Shown: positions 24,393 through 35,832 of the stretch, piece after piece
How positions within the stretch are numbered: the first letter of the stretch is position 1
Layout: every line of letters begins with the position of its first letter
NCBI GenBank assembly: GCA_029721435.1
Contig: CM056587.1
Coordinates: forward strand, 12,235,167 to 12,299,166
Direction of reading: 5' to 3'
Source of the DNA: Gymnothorax reevesii
Lineage: Eukaryota; Chordata; Actinopteri; Anguilliformes; Muraenidae
Length of the DNA stretch: 64,000 bases
Translations under genes and position numbers: made by a program
The notes under the pieces: generated by a model
The model's input: only the letters and a program-made list of their open reading frames with translations
Told to the model about the DNA's origin: nothing
Database searches by the model: none

Positions 24393-24727
24393 ATGACATC
24401 TGGAACTGCACAGCTCCTGACTGAGGCCATGGTGATCTCCCATGTACACCACTGCAACCCCTTGCTTGCTAATCTAACATCCTGTGCCCTTCAAGCCCTG
24501 CAGCTCATCCACAATGCAGCTGTTCATCTCATCTCTATCCTCCTCAAAGTCTCCCCCGTGACTCTCCTGCTGAAATTCCTGCATTGGCAGCCAGTTGCAG
24601 CCAGAGTTGGATTCAAAGTCCTGACTCTGGCAAACTCTGCAGGAAACATAACAGCCCCTTCCTACCTGCAAGAGGAAATTACTCTTTACACACCTGCTAG
24701 GCCCCTTATTTCTGCAGCGACAGGATG
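24393..24727 (+). pseudogene. L2-like LINE reverse transcriptase 3' fragment
   Basis: The open frame reads in the order typical of the C-terminal end of L2-type LINE reverse transcriptase. It has VISHVHHCNPLLANL (consensus style: VISRLDYCNSLLAGLP), LQLIHNAAVHL, a VTLLLKFLHWQPVAARV segment, FKVLTLA and the closing YTPARPL. Only about 110 codons remain, and the polymerase catalytic region is missing. It is a 5'-truncated, decayed insertion. Confidence 0.85.
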
Positions 24728-24999
24728 ATTTAATCACCCTGCCCGCCATCTGAGTGGCAGTTGTGGCAGTTGCTCAACCAGGGCGCTTAGCTTCCTCCAT
24801 CTTGCCAACTGCCCTATGAGCTGCTCAGTCTCTGCAGATCTTACATCACCTAAAGACTCATCTGTCCGGACATTGTACCTATAATATCTGAAAATTTCCA
24901 ATTTCATGGAGGTTGCATATATGCAAAACCTACATGTGGCCCTATATTAAAACCTATATGTTTATATAGGTTCTTTCTGTGTGGGGACTGTTAACAGAA

Positions 25000-25430
25000 A
25001 CATGCTCTGTCATGGTATGGGTTTGTGTCAGCGCCCTTGACTGGGGTAAATTATATGTCTATGAAGGCAACATTAATGCTCAAAAGTATGCTGAGCTTAT
25101 GGAGTAACGTATGCTGCCTTCAAGATGATTCCTTTCCCTCGTATGCCCATGCATATTTCAACAAGACAACGCAAAGCTGCATTCTAGACACATTACAAAG
25201 GCATGGCTGTTTAAGAGGAGAGTGCTGGGGCTGTACTGGCTTGTCTGAAGTCCCAAATTGCCTAGAATAGGAAATGTGTGGCACCTTTTGAAAAGCAAAA
25301 TGCAACAATTAACACCCCAATCTGTGGCACACCTAAAGACTTGTTTGAAGGAACAATATTACATCTGAAACGTATATAAAGTTTGGTGAAAAGGAAAGCT
25401 GTAAAACTTAACTGTCCCAATGTTTTTGAA
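25000..25430 (+). pseudogene. Tc1/mariner transposase remnant
   Basis: Across several frames the translation shows transposase-like pieces. They are a KLYVYEGNINAQKYAELME segment, a FQQDNAKLHS segment around the second catalytic Asp, and a later NVWHLLKSKMQQ stretch of the type following the catalytic Glu. Stops and frameshifts break it throughout. It lies about 0.5 kb before the RAMP start codon, with no sign of a role there. Confidence 0.6.
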
Positions 25431-25955
25431 ATAGGTTTGAATGAACCAAAATTGACATAAGTTTATTTTGAAAAAACTAATGTGGAATTACATCAAATAA
25501 TAACCTGTTGTATCATATTCCACAAATTGCTGGTCAAAGGTAAAGTACAAATCACCACCTTCTGTTTTAATTTTAATACCGTCCCAACCTTCTCTGATTT
25601 GGGGATGTGTTTTTAGTATCAGATTTAGTGGTGCATATTTTTTGGAATATCTCTTTGAATCAGAAATATGGTTATTATCCTGCTTAAAAATATTTCTTTT
25701 TTGAGTGCTACATTTAGAAAAAGTACTTGATATTACTCGTGACATCTTGAATTATATGGTTTTCAAAGACTAGTGACAACCATTTTAAAATATTTTATCA
25801 TTTCAGAAACAAACTTATTTGGGAAAAAATCAGCCAATTAATCGTGTGGATATATCTCAAGGTTAAATACCACTTTTGCCCAAATTGAAAGGAGGGAAAT
25901 GCAATTATTTTCAAATCAATGTTTTACAGAGAAAGGGACCATTAGTAACACAAGG

Positions 25956-26016
25956 ATGGAGAAGTGTTTGGGCTTCATGATTTCCACCTGTTTTTCCACT
26001 ATTCTTGCTTCTGCTG
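25956..26016 (+). CDS. ramp: RAMP exon 1 (signal peptide)
   Basis: Codes MEKCLGFMISTCFSTILASA plus the first base of Gly21. It ends at GCTG|GTGAGT, a strong donor, in phase 1. The ATG is the first one after a short purine-rich leader. A promoter was not identified, and an upstream non-coding exon cannot be excluded. Confidence 0.8.
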
Positions 26017-29000
26017 GTGAGTATATGTTTGTCTCTTCAATCTAAATAAGCAATTCTGCAAAGAAGACTGGGACGAAGTCCCTTCACAGCAGTGTAAAAT
26101 ACTCATTGCCAGTTGTTATAATTGGTTCATTGCTGTTGTTGACATAAGGATAAAACAACCAGCTATTAGGTTAACGAAGGGCAACTATTGCCTCACATGA
26201 TTGATATAGTTTTTGAATAACTCTTTTCTTTCAATAAATGAGATGAATATTTATTTTGATTTTACTCACAATGCAGTGTTCGAAATAAGGAAACAAATCT
26301 TGTGAATGTTTAGTTGTCCTGTGTTCTATCATTAGCTTTTTTAAAAAAATACTGAAAGTTGAATAACGCTAAATAATGCATCAATTTGTCGTACAAGTGA
26401 TATTCATACAATGCAATAAAATATAAAACAATAAATTCTCCTGCCAAGCTAAACAACTGTTAAACAAAACCACTCTCCTGCAACTCAATAGCATGCCGTT
26501 TCTTTAATATTTCTGAGCCCCGTTTTCCGTCACAATCTCAGGCAATCTTCATGACACTATATTTCCCTTTCAAATCCGACACAGCATTAGCTTGCTATAT
26601 CACTAGCAAGAACAGAGCCAACCAATTTGACATGGCTTGGGATGAGTGAGAGATATACAGGATGCATGTACTTGAAAATGACGTAGCCAAAACGCAATCT
26701 AAAGATAGGGGTGTTCAATTACCTAGGGGTTCCTAGGGGTGTTAGATTACCAATTATAAATGAATACTTATGAAATTTTATATCAGGCAGTACAATTTCG
26801 GATAACTTACTCCTCAGTGTCAAAGAGCAATGATTTTTCAAGCTAGAAGAGAGCCAACTGCCACACTCATTGCAGAAATTTTGATTGAACTCTGAATATG
26901 CATAAAATATGTTAACGCTTATTATATGAGCGCATAGAATTCGCCACAAAGGAAGATGCTTCTTGTCATATTTTCGAATATACATTCCCTAAAGTTGTTT
27001 ACAGTCACATCCGGCTCGTTTGTGCCACGACTTTTCATTGCTCCCTTCACCCAAGCCTGAAGTAAAGTACGCGCCGCAGTCTATCTGCAGGTCGTTTTTT
27101 ACCGTGGTAGTTTATTAAGAAAAAAACAACTCATGTTCTCACCCGTACGAGATACGTGGAAGTTATGCGCTGTAGACCTTTCATATGACCAAAATGGTTG
27201 CGTCCATTGCAGAGGGAAATAAATAATATTTTGACAAATTCAAATTAATAAAACTGCCGGGATATTAGGTTGTCCAACGGACAACCTCGTGACCAGTTTA
27301 GGTTGTCCGGATCTATTTCAAGTTGTCTAGATAACCAGATAATCATTTATTTCGAACACTGCATTGTCTCTATATAATATTAAAATTACTCTCATTGTCT
27401 GAAACCTTTCAGTAAGACAAATAAACAGAAATAGAAAAAATCGGGAAGGGGGAAAACACTTTTTTAACGGCAGCAAAGGGTTTGTTGAGGTCTGTGAAGA
27501 AGAACTTGGCCAGCCTCATCCCGACTCATCATGTACTGACACTAACCAGACCAAGCGTTAAAAATACTCTGAAAAAGAAGGCTTTTGGTGGTCTGATTTG
27601 ATGACGGTTTTAAAAGAATCCTCCCCTCAAACCTCCAACCCTTAAATTGAACCCGAACCCCAAATATCAAATAAGGACCCAAAAGCCCGTATTTTGTCAA
27701 ATATCAACACTTGGTAAGGTAGCGTCACTATATGACGAGTTGTGATGAAAATGTGCTGGGCCTGCACAGATCCCTAACTTCAACCGCATCAAACCCGTTT
27801 TAGATTATTTGGGAAGCTGACTTCAAGCTAGGCCCAACTCCACTGCCTGAACTCACTTTTGCTTTTCTGGGAGCAAACATCCACAGACATGTTCATACAT
27901 CTAGTGTAAAACCTTTGCAGAAGAGTGAAGGCTGTTAGAAGGGGACCAAAACTCATATCAAGCCCATGATTGTGGAATAAGATCTCTGACCTGCCAAAAG
28001 AGGTGCAATACAGTTGGAAAAAACATAACCTTTCAACAGACAATTTTGCTCAGCCTATTCCAGTTTACTTTGCTTGATAAGCAATCACACAGAATTTGTC
28101 AACAACAGTAATTTAGATCATTACCATTGTTACATTCTTACAATGTAGCCTAGTTTAGCCTATCCTTTTCATGAGCATTTCTTAATCATTTAAGATCACA
28201 TGATTGTCCTAACTATTCAGTCACCATTCAGAATTCGTTTGAAAGATAATCATGGAAAATACATGGTTACAGAATGAATGATCCAGTGTAAAAAAGTTAC
28301 TGTCTATCCAAATTGCACGTCTGTGTTCTGATGACCATGTACTTTGGGATGTGCAAGGTATTTCACTGCCTTAAACATACCCTGCCTATCTATCTATATA
28401 TCTATCTTTTCAGGTTTCACAGAGGCAATCTCCAATTCATGCAACAGATCCATTTTTGATACTTATGTCAGTAATTACTGTTTGCCTGCCTATAACAAGT
28501 CAATGGCATCTGCCAACTTCCAAGACAGGTGCCCTTGGCCCAGTATGAGAGGGTAAGCTATGGTATTTTCCTTATGTATTTATCACTGGTCAGCAAGATC
28601 CAAAATGTTCTCACTACTGCCTAACTTTACACTGTTTAAGCAGTTATCAAACCATGCCAGCAAGATGGCCAATGATGTCACTATGACAAAATCATAATGA
28701 AGAATGGGGAAAGGAACATTAAAGATAATGATATGCCAACTTATATAGTTCATTGTCAAAGAAACATGACATACTCTAATGGGACAGTTTGAATGTCTTG
28801 AATAAATCCCACGTTAGTAGTTCTCTTTGGCGCTTTGTGTTCCTTGTAAAAGGGTTTAATACATTTAAGTCAAGTTGACTATTGAAATCATACAGTTCAA
28901 TGTTGGGTTCAAAACTTTCTCTACCACATGACCCTGACTGTTCACAGGCAGGTGAAAGTACATTGGCCAGTTAGTCTTTTGGTGTGCATTAATGTTCAAC

Positions 29001-29402
29001 TGAAGCCCATGTTGTTTGTCTGGATTACATTACAGAAACCAATGAATGGGAAGGATAAATGGACTATGAATTTTCCCCATTGTAGTGTTCATGCGTTGAT
29101 GCTTTTGTTGCAGGTCTTACATCATGCTGAATAAATGCGTGGATAACATGGTGCGTTTGAGTGGGTGCGTCGAGCCCTCAATAAAGGACCAGGTGTTCCT
29201 GGAGATCCACAGAGCCTACTTCTTCGTCTGCACTTATAAGGAGGGTCCAGACTTTCTGACCAGTGTCCTGCTGGTGCTGCCATGCATCCTGGCCACTGTA
29301 ATTCTCCCCTACGCCTGGGTCCACATCACTGCCAGCACCGTCAAACGGACCGCCTCCCCCGGGCTCTGCCACACCCCACAGCCCGCCTCCACTGAGCTCT
29401 GA
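25956..29402 (+). CDS. ramp: Receptor activity-modifying protein (RAMP1/3-like), three-exon gene
   Basis: RAMPs are single-pass membrane partners of class B GPCRs. They traffic the calcitonin-receptor-like receptor to the surface and set its choice of CGRP, adrenomedullin or amylin. Joining 25,956-26,016, 28,414-28,552 and 29,114-29,402 gives 162 codons, with GT..AG borders and matching phases. Residues 1-20 form a signal peptide. Six ectodomain cysteines at 30, 43, 60, 75, 85 and 106 have spacings 13, 17, 15, 10 and 21, against 13, 17, 15, 10 and 22 in human RAMP1. RAMP2 has only four, which favours RAMP1 or RAMP3. N-glycosylation sites are NRS (31) and NKS (48). Residues 115-138 are the membrane span. 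The position matching RAMP1 Trp74 is Asp77; RAMP3 has Glu there. Odd points: the WPN after the fifth Cys is VEP, and the usual WRSK tail is replaced by about 18 residues coded in a minisatellite. The paralogue is not settled. Confidence 0.9.
26269..27366. mobile_element. 1.1-kb element with 20-bp inverted ends in RAMP intron 1
   Basis: The left end (26,269-26,288) and the reverse complement of the right end (27,347-27,366) are identical: CAATGCAGTGTTCGAAATAA. CAGTG inside the end resembles hAT termini. The interior is AT-rich. It includes a minus-strand open frame of 88 codons (26,719-26,985) of unknown nature and a nested inverted pair GGTTGTCC/GGACAACC near 27,270. No transposase was recognised and no clean target duplication was found. 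Confidence 0.75.
28414..28552 (+). CDS. ramp: RAMP exon 2 (first half of ectodomain)
   Basis: The acceptor TATCTTTTCAG|GTTTC completes Gly21 and the donor AGAGG|GTAAGC leaves phase 2. It codes the first three ectodomain cysteines and both N-glycosylation sites. The CTAT microsatellite just upstream forms part of the pyrimidine tract. Confidence 0.9.
29114..29402 (+). CDS. ramp: RAMP exon 3 (second half of ectodomain, membrane span, tail)
   Basis: The acceptor TTGTTGCAG|GTCTTAC joins in phase 2. It codes the last three cysteines, a FLEIHRAYF motif (RAMP1: FFLAVHGRYF), the membrane helix and a Thr/Ser/Pro-rich tail ending STEL. The stop TGA lies at 29,400-29,402, inside a GC-rich imperfect tandem repeat. 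Confidence 0.9.
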
Positions 29403-29515
29403 CACACCCCCTCAGCCCACCTCCATTGGGCTCTGACACGCCCCCCATGGCACACCTCCCCCGGCTCTGACACGCCTCACAGACAGCCTCCCCTGACCTC
29501 TGACACACCCCACCA
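29340..29515. repeat. GC-rich imperfect minisatellite across the RAMP stop codon
   Basis: Four to five imperfect units of roughly 35-50 bp each contain CTCTGACAC(A/G)CC or GGCTCTGCCACACC, followed by CAGCCCACCTCC-like sequence. The array begins inside RAMP exon 3, supplies the last ~18 codons and the TGA, and continues into the 3' UTR. Confidence 0.7.
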
Positions 29516-29562
29516 CACACCCTCTTGTGCACATTCCAACAGCTCATTCCAATGGCTTAGGG

Positions 29563-30971
29563 CAATGGTTCCCAAACTTTCTCTGCTGGGCCCCACTTTG
29601 GTACATAAGAAAATTTTTGCAGCCTCCCCCCCGCCAAAAAAAAACAAACAGGTAATACACACATTTTGTTTTCAGAGTCCATTCCAGTTTATTTCACACA
29701 TTGTAATTAATATAAACCTCAACCTTTTTTTAAAAAAATAAAAAATAAAAAATAAAAAAACGTCTACTGCCATAAACTGTGGGTTGTCATCAACTACAAC
29801 TAGGCTACTTTCAGAGTGAGAAATGAATAACAAAATAACCTTTTTTTTACATTTTTTTTTATACCCAACAACATTGCTATTAATATTATTATATTATATT
29901 ATATTATTAATTCCCGGAGAACAACAGAAACTTACTTGCATACAGCCAATCAGCGACCTTGTGCCGGACTTCTGAAGGAGTGTCTCGAGACAGTTTTCTC
30001 GTTTCACTGGCCTTGCACTTATGAAGTAAAAATAACTGAGATTGCGTCAGCTTATGATAGAAAATATGCATGCTCTGAAAAGATGATTTTTGTCTAGCCT
30101 AGCTGGAAACATTAAAAATGATCGGCAGGTTTGGAAACGGCCACCGTAATTTTCAAATGAAGGACACGAAGATTTAATAATTCTAACCCTCTTTTAAAGT
30201 ATAAAATCATTAGGCTGTATCATACACCTCTGCCTGAGTATAGCCGTCTACTTAAAATTATGTTTCTACGATACAGAAAGAAAGCACCTTAATCAGCCTA
30301 TATTAACAGCCGACAGCGAAGTGCAAAAAATTTCAGGAACACCACTTGCCAAACCTGTGGATATGTTTGTAACATTCAGTAGCGCGGCTACATAAAAATA
30401 ATGTCGGCCTACAGAGCATTCATATTATCGAGAATAAGATGGCGCAATCTCGGTTTCTTCTACTTTATATTCATCGGATTTAGTTTGGTGTCTCTTACTA
30501 GTTTATTGTTAATATGCCAGATCAGTGCAGGATAAAAAAGCGGCGAGTGGGGTATCGCGAGACTACATCGATTGTAACCAGCTCATTTTACCAGCTTCAA
30601 ATATTTGAACAACAACATTCATAAATATTTGGCAGGCTAGATGAATGATTTGGCCAACAGTCATGCTGAGAGTAAGACAGGCATTTACGATGTAATCGCA
30701 GAATTCTGGGCACAAATGGACTTGTGCAGTCAGTAGTTCCGAGACCGTACCTCGGTGCAAGGCCAGTAAAGACAGAAAACGTTAAAACTCTCTCAAGACA
30801 CACCTTCAGTGGTCCGGGGCAAGGTTGCCGATTTGCTGTATGCAAATAATATTCCGTTGGTGTCCGGATCTCTAGTCGGGGGAAAAAATTCACTTCCCGC
30901 ACCCCGCGCTCCTCCCTGCAATTGCTCTGCGCACCCCCTAGGGGGCACGCCCCCCACTTTGGGAACCACTG
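29563..30971. mobile_element. hAT element (Buster-like target site), 1.41 kb, non-autonomous
   Basis: The left end is CAATGGTTCCCAAACTTT, and the reverse complement of the right end is CAGTGGTTCCCAAAGT. Both sides are flanked by the same 8 bp, GCTTAGGG (29,555-29,562 and 30,972-30,979), a perfect hAT-type target duplication. That octamer fits the nnnTAnnn preference described for Buster-group hATs. No transposase domain was recognised inside. The element sits 160 bp downstream of the RAMP stop. Confidence 0.93.
29738..29756 (+). promoter_or_regulatory. Cluster of AATAAA polyadenylation signals inside the hAT element
   Basis: Three AATAAA hexamers occur in an A-rich tract. I saw no AATAAA between the RAMP stop and the hAT left end, so these are the first canonical signals available to the RAMP transcript. 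Use by RAMP is inferred. A non-canonical signal upstream is possible. Confidence 0.4.
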
Positions 30972-30979
30972 GCTTAGGG

Positions 30980-33229
30980 CAACATTATGGAACTATTTTA
31001 ACTTCAAATATCAGCTACAAAATCATTTTAATGGTCCTCCGACTTGTGAGAGAGGGAATGGCGCAGCTTTATTATCTGCTTAATGCCCCCAATCCTGTTC
31101 CTGCACGATGTAACTTGGGATGATCGGGTACAATGACTCATAAGAAGTACATAATGCTTCACAGCATTATTTCACATACCTCCAACCATGGGTCTTCAGT
31201 GAGGTATGAGCAACTAACTCTGTATTCTCCATATAAACATCATAGCAGAGGTGAAGAGACTAAACAGGAGGTTTACAAGGGAAGCTACGAAGATAAAGAG
31301 AGAGTGACCAAGTGAGACGAATAAATCTGAGCCGGCTTTTAGCCAGAGCTCTGCAAATTAAAACACTGCAAGACAGATGTGTGAGTTGGCTTTCTTGGTG
31401 TTTGACTAGAAAGTTACATTAACTGGCTTGCGATGTCTGGAGTTGTTGCAGTGTTGATGTTCAGCTATGTTAACAAAGCTGTGAAATAGCTCTAGTGATC
31501 CTTCTCACAGCTAATGAGAAAACAACAATCCGAAAACAGTGTACATCGTTGCCAATGTTTATGAAATTGCCTGACTTTATCGGTGGTAGCTCTGTCTTAC
31601 TCAGTTTTGTAGTTTTGTAAGATGCTAAAAATCATCCAACCTCAGTCCCATCTCAACCAAACATGCACATAAATAAATTCATGGTGATTTTGGTCAGTCT
31701 TTATCAATCTTACGCCATAAAATTTAGCAATTGGCATTTTTTCTGTCCAATCTATATTTTGTGCAATCTAGATTTTATGCCATGTATCCTACCTGTACAT
31801 CTTGTCAGCAACATTTTATTCAATTATATGCTTACTTTACGTTCAAATCCAGCTCAAACAGTGAGAACCGGCTGAAAACGCGAGCAGTATTCCAGCAGAT
31901 CTAAAACTTTGTAATTATATTTCTTATACTGGTTCTGTTAGTGTTCATTACTGATGTCACAATAAACAGAATTACGCGGAGTCATATTTGTTTCAAATCC
32001 TGTCGTATTACTCTACCTTGTTGATCGCAAAGGATCTTTGACGTCTGAGATCTTTGCCGGGTTCAAGTGCTTTAGCTTGTCAAGGAATTCATGTGGGGGC
32101 GCTGTATCACAAAAACACCCATTCTTCAATATTTTTGCCTGCATATTCGCCCTCTTTCTTTGGTTTCTTACCTTTATTCCTTGCCCTTTGTTCAACTCAT
32201 TGGGGAAAAGTAGGAAAATGAGGCAAAGATGTAAGAATCAAAAAGGTGAATCAGGAAAATATATATGCACCAATGACTGAGGTTGACATTTACAAACCAC
32301 ACTTATGGATCCCAATTTGGAATGAAAAGGAATGAAGCAGTTGAAAAAGGACTAATTTTTAACCCCTTACCACTCCGGTAACATTTTCAAAAAATGCCCA
32401 TAAAGGACGTACTCAAGGTAAATTTGAAATCTTTTCTTGTTTTTAACTTCCCTGATGGGCCCGTATACGGGCTGTCGGAGTGTTAAAGGGTAAACAAATG
32501 AACAGGCTTTTTACCTGATTCCATGAGTACTAATTCTGAGAGATACACAAATAAGACTGCGGATCTTTCTGGAAAGTCGTATTTATATGGTGAATCGGTG
32601 ATTAAAACAGTATAAGTGCCCAAGTGTTCTGCACGCAGAACAATTTTTTTCTCAGCTTGTAATATATACGGGTGAACTACTACCTCCAGGCACTCGGATT
32701 CAAATATGACTTCAGCAGCTTTTGGAGGGAAATGGTGAAACTCAGGGGAGATGAATAAGGCTAAATCGGCCAGGCCCACATGCGGTTTTCATTACATTAA
32801 AAGCGGCGCTTAGCAGTTCTCCTGCTCCGGTACAGTATAATGGCATCAATGCTTGAAAAGAAATTCAGATGAAGAAACTTAAACTTGAAACACATAATAA
32901 ATATTTATTCCAGACAAAAAATAACAAATCTTTTCAACGGCTTGAAACAAGCTTTTTTTACAATTAGACAATAATTGCAATTAGAACTAGCATTAATTTA
33001 CCTACCAGAATATTCATTTTTGTGTATTGCTAATGCTAAATAATACATTATTTACCATTCATCAATTCACATAAAAAAATTTGTCTTTTGTTTCATTCAC
33101 TTCCTGCATTTGAACTGCGTTTCGGTGAGGTTGAAAGTGCAACAGACATTCAAATCTTGAAGCAAATCACTGGCTTAACCTGCCACAAATGACAGATTTT
33201 GTACATCAGTAGAATGGCTAAACAATTGT
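30980..33229. other. Intergenic DNA between convergent genes, no supported gene
   Basis: AT-rich sequence without recognised coding segments. The short open frames, for example 32,483-32,779 (-), show no family motif. This lies between the 3' ends of RAMP (+) and the anion exchanger (-). Confidence 0.4.
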
Positions 33230-33770
33230 ATCGACTGTGTATGTCTAGCTGAGACTAAAAACACAAAGTGGCTGGAAATGCCTTTACCAAGACTAAAAAC
33301 ACACAGACATGTCAATTGTGTGTGCCCTGACAGGTACCTAAAACATATATATTGGCTGTAATTCTTCACAATAGCTAAAGGACATACCAATTGTGTATGT
33401 CATCATAGATGCCATAACGTACACATATCAACTGTGTATGTCTTTACCGTAACCAGTGCACATTGATTATGTATGTCTTCAGAGTAACTAAAACATACAT
33501 ACCGATTGTGCATGTCTTGTACAGTAACTGAAACACACATCAATTGCTTGTCTTCACAGAGATGGAGAGCAATTGCATATTGAGTGTATTTCGTTACAGT
33601 AACTAAAACACACACGTTGATTGGGTTTGCTTTTACAGTGAGTAGAACACCGCATATTGAAAGAGTATGTAGTTATGGAAAGAAACATCCATATATCAAG
33701 TGTATACATGTTTATGGTGACTGAAACACATATATCAATTGTTCAATTATACTGTATTTCCATAGACTGA
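33230..33770. repeat. Degenerate tandem repeat, unit about 36-54 bp
   Basis: A theme of (A)GTAACTAAAACACACAT, then AT(C/T)AATTGTGTATGTCTT recurs about ten times with strong divergence and variable spacing. It is an old minisatellite. Confidence 0.65.
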
Positions 33771-35832
33771 AACAATGCATTGAGACGGTTTTGTCACATG
33801 AAGGCATGTACAAAATGATGATTGTCCGAATTCTCAAGGGCCATGGAAAAACAAACTGGAAATTCTGTCACATAAACATTGTAATCACTTTAAGTGGAAA
33901 ACATCAACAAAAAATCACAATTAGTAACATACAAATTTTGTCTCGGAGACTAGATGCTACCGGTGAACTGTTTTACCGTGCTGTCACCGTTGCTGTGCTT
34001 TCATTGTTATTTGTTCCATTTTATATCACCCATGCTTGATAAACCAGGCAAACGTTGTGGCAGTATTCGTACGAGTCTAAGATAATAACACCAGGTCCAA
34101 ATCTTCCAGAGGGAGAGATTTTTTGCAGTTTGTGAGACCACAAGGGGCACACACGAGATCGTGCTCCTGTAAGGAGCACATCACTCTCACAGAGAAAAAA
34201 AAAACAAAAAATACTCTCAGCTCTGACAAGGAGAGAGAGCTTTCACCTCTGCTATTGCCCAATTTTGGGCAATAACGTGTCTGCTGCCATAGCAACTACT
34301 AATACTGTTTGAGACGTGCCCTTCCCTCTCCAAACGTCTGAGGTTCTCCTCACGAAAGCGGCCGTTTGAGTTCTCCCTTCGTGTCAGATCTCAGATTATA
34401 CAGACTGAAGTCATTCCTCGTAAGAACATAAAGGTTCCAGCCAGCGCCCAAGCAAAGCCAGTTAGTTTCATTTAGTACCGTTTAGCCATGAGAGCACATT
34501 CTGTCGCACTAAAGAAACATGGAAACTATGAAAACACTCCCAAGGCTACTCAAAACAATGCCTCACGTGTGTGTGCATTCAATACTCCACTAAACGCGGG
34601 TCACCTTTAAAAGAAAAACCATCCCGAATCGTTTCTGCTCATGTCTGCCATATTAAATGAATGTGAAGTGATACTACATTTAATTTGATTAAACAATTTA
34701 CTATTTTTCCTTTTTTTGACTTTGTTTTCCAAAAAGATGGACCCACTGGATTTTTTTTTTTTTTTTTTGCTTGGGCATGTGTTTTCAGAGGAAAAAAACA
34801 GCAATACATTGAACTGAAATCTTTCACAGCTCTTAAAATGGTGGAACATTTGTTTAATAAAGCCAGTTACACACTCTCCTCAAGGTACATGAACATTGAC
34901 CGACTCTCTGGAAAAACAGTAGCTCTTTGCCACCGTAAAATATACATATTAACTGTCTTCTTTTGCCAAGCCTGAGGTAGTGTACTATAAGCTGACAAGT
35001 CTTGAGTAATCTGGTTGGATTTTATAACATTGGTGTTAAAAAAAAATCACTTCTTAATTGGTTTTTTTTTTTTTTTTGCCCATATTTGCATTTAGTGTCT
35101 CCAACAATAATGTGGAATTCCACCAAAAGTTGCATTACAGATTTGGGTCAGGCATTGTGCTAGATACGGATGCAACATTAGCACCCTCTGTGCTGCTTGT
35201 TGCCCTCGTATGCGATGGGACTTCAATTCTATTTCTGCAGAAACCAAGAGGACTGGATGTGCTAAATATCTCCCCAAAAAATGGAAAAAGAATTAAATTG
35301 AAACATTTTTTCAAGGATGCCTGGTGCACCTCTTGTGGTGGAAATGTGAATTCCCAGGCAGACAAACCTAAAGACATTAACAGTTTCTTTGGAGAATCTA
35401 CATATAAACGAGGTCTAAATAAACAAAACTGTCCCAGCACGTGTTTAGTTTGGCTGACATATAATAACAGAACAGGTTATGTAAGACTCTCTCTCTCATT
35501 TCCGCTGATGGACCTAACACAGAGCAAAGGGACCACAGTGCCTTAACCAGAGCCTGCACAATACTTCTGGCACAGGAAGTGACTTTAATGACCTGTTGCC
35601 AAAAATTAAGAAGAGCAGTGGAGAAAAGCTCAATGCAACAGCCACCTGAAATCGTTACTACATGGTGGCTGGCACATAGCAGAGAATAACATTTCAATTT
35701 TCCTGAAAGTTATGGAACCACCGTTACATGCATTCAGCCACAGATAAGATTCAGAAAAGAAAACTTCACTGCTCCATGATGTGTTCTGCTAGCTGGGGGT
35801 TTGGTTTGGGTGCCTGTCAGTCTTTTCTATTT
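33771..35832. other. Intergenic DNA with an unexplained 162-codon open frame
   Basis: The + strand frame at 35,058-35,546 (starts MVFFFFLPIFAFSV) includes a CTSCGG motif but matches no family I recognise. Its start follows a poly-T run, which accounts for the leading Phe stretch. Minus-strand frames overlap it. It may be a decayed transposon. Evidence for a gene is weak. Confidence 0.3.
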
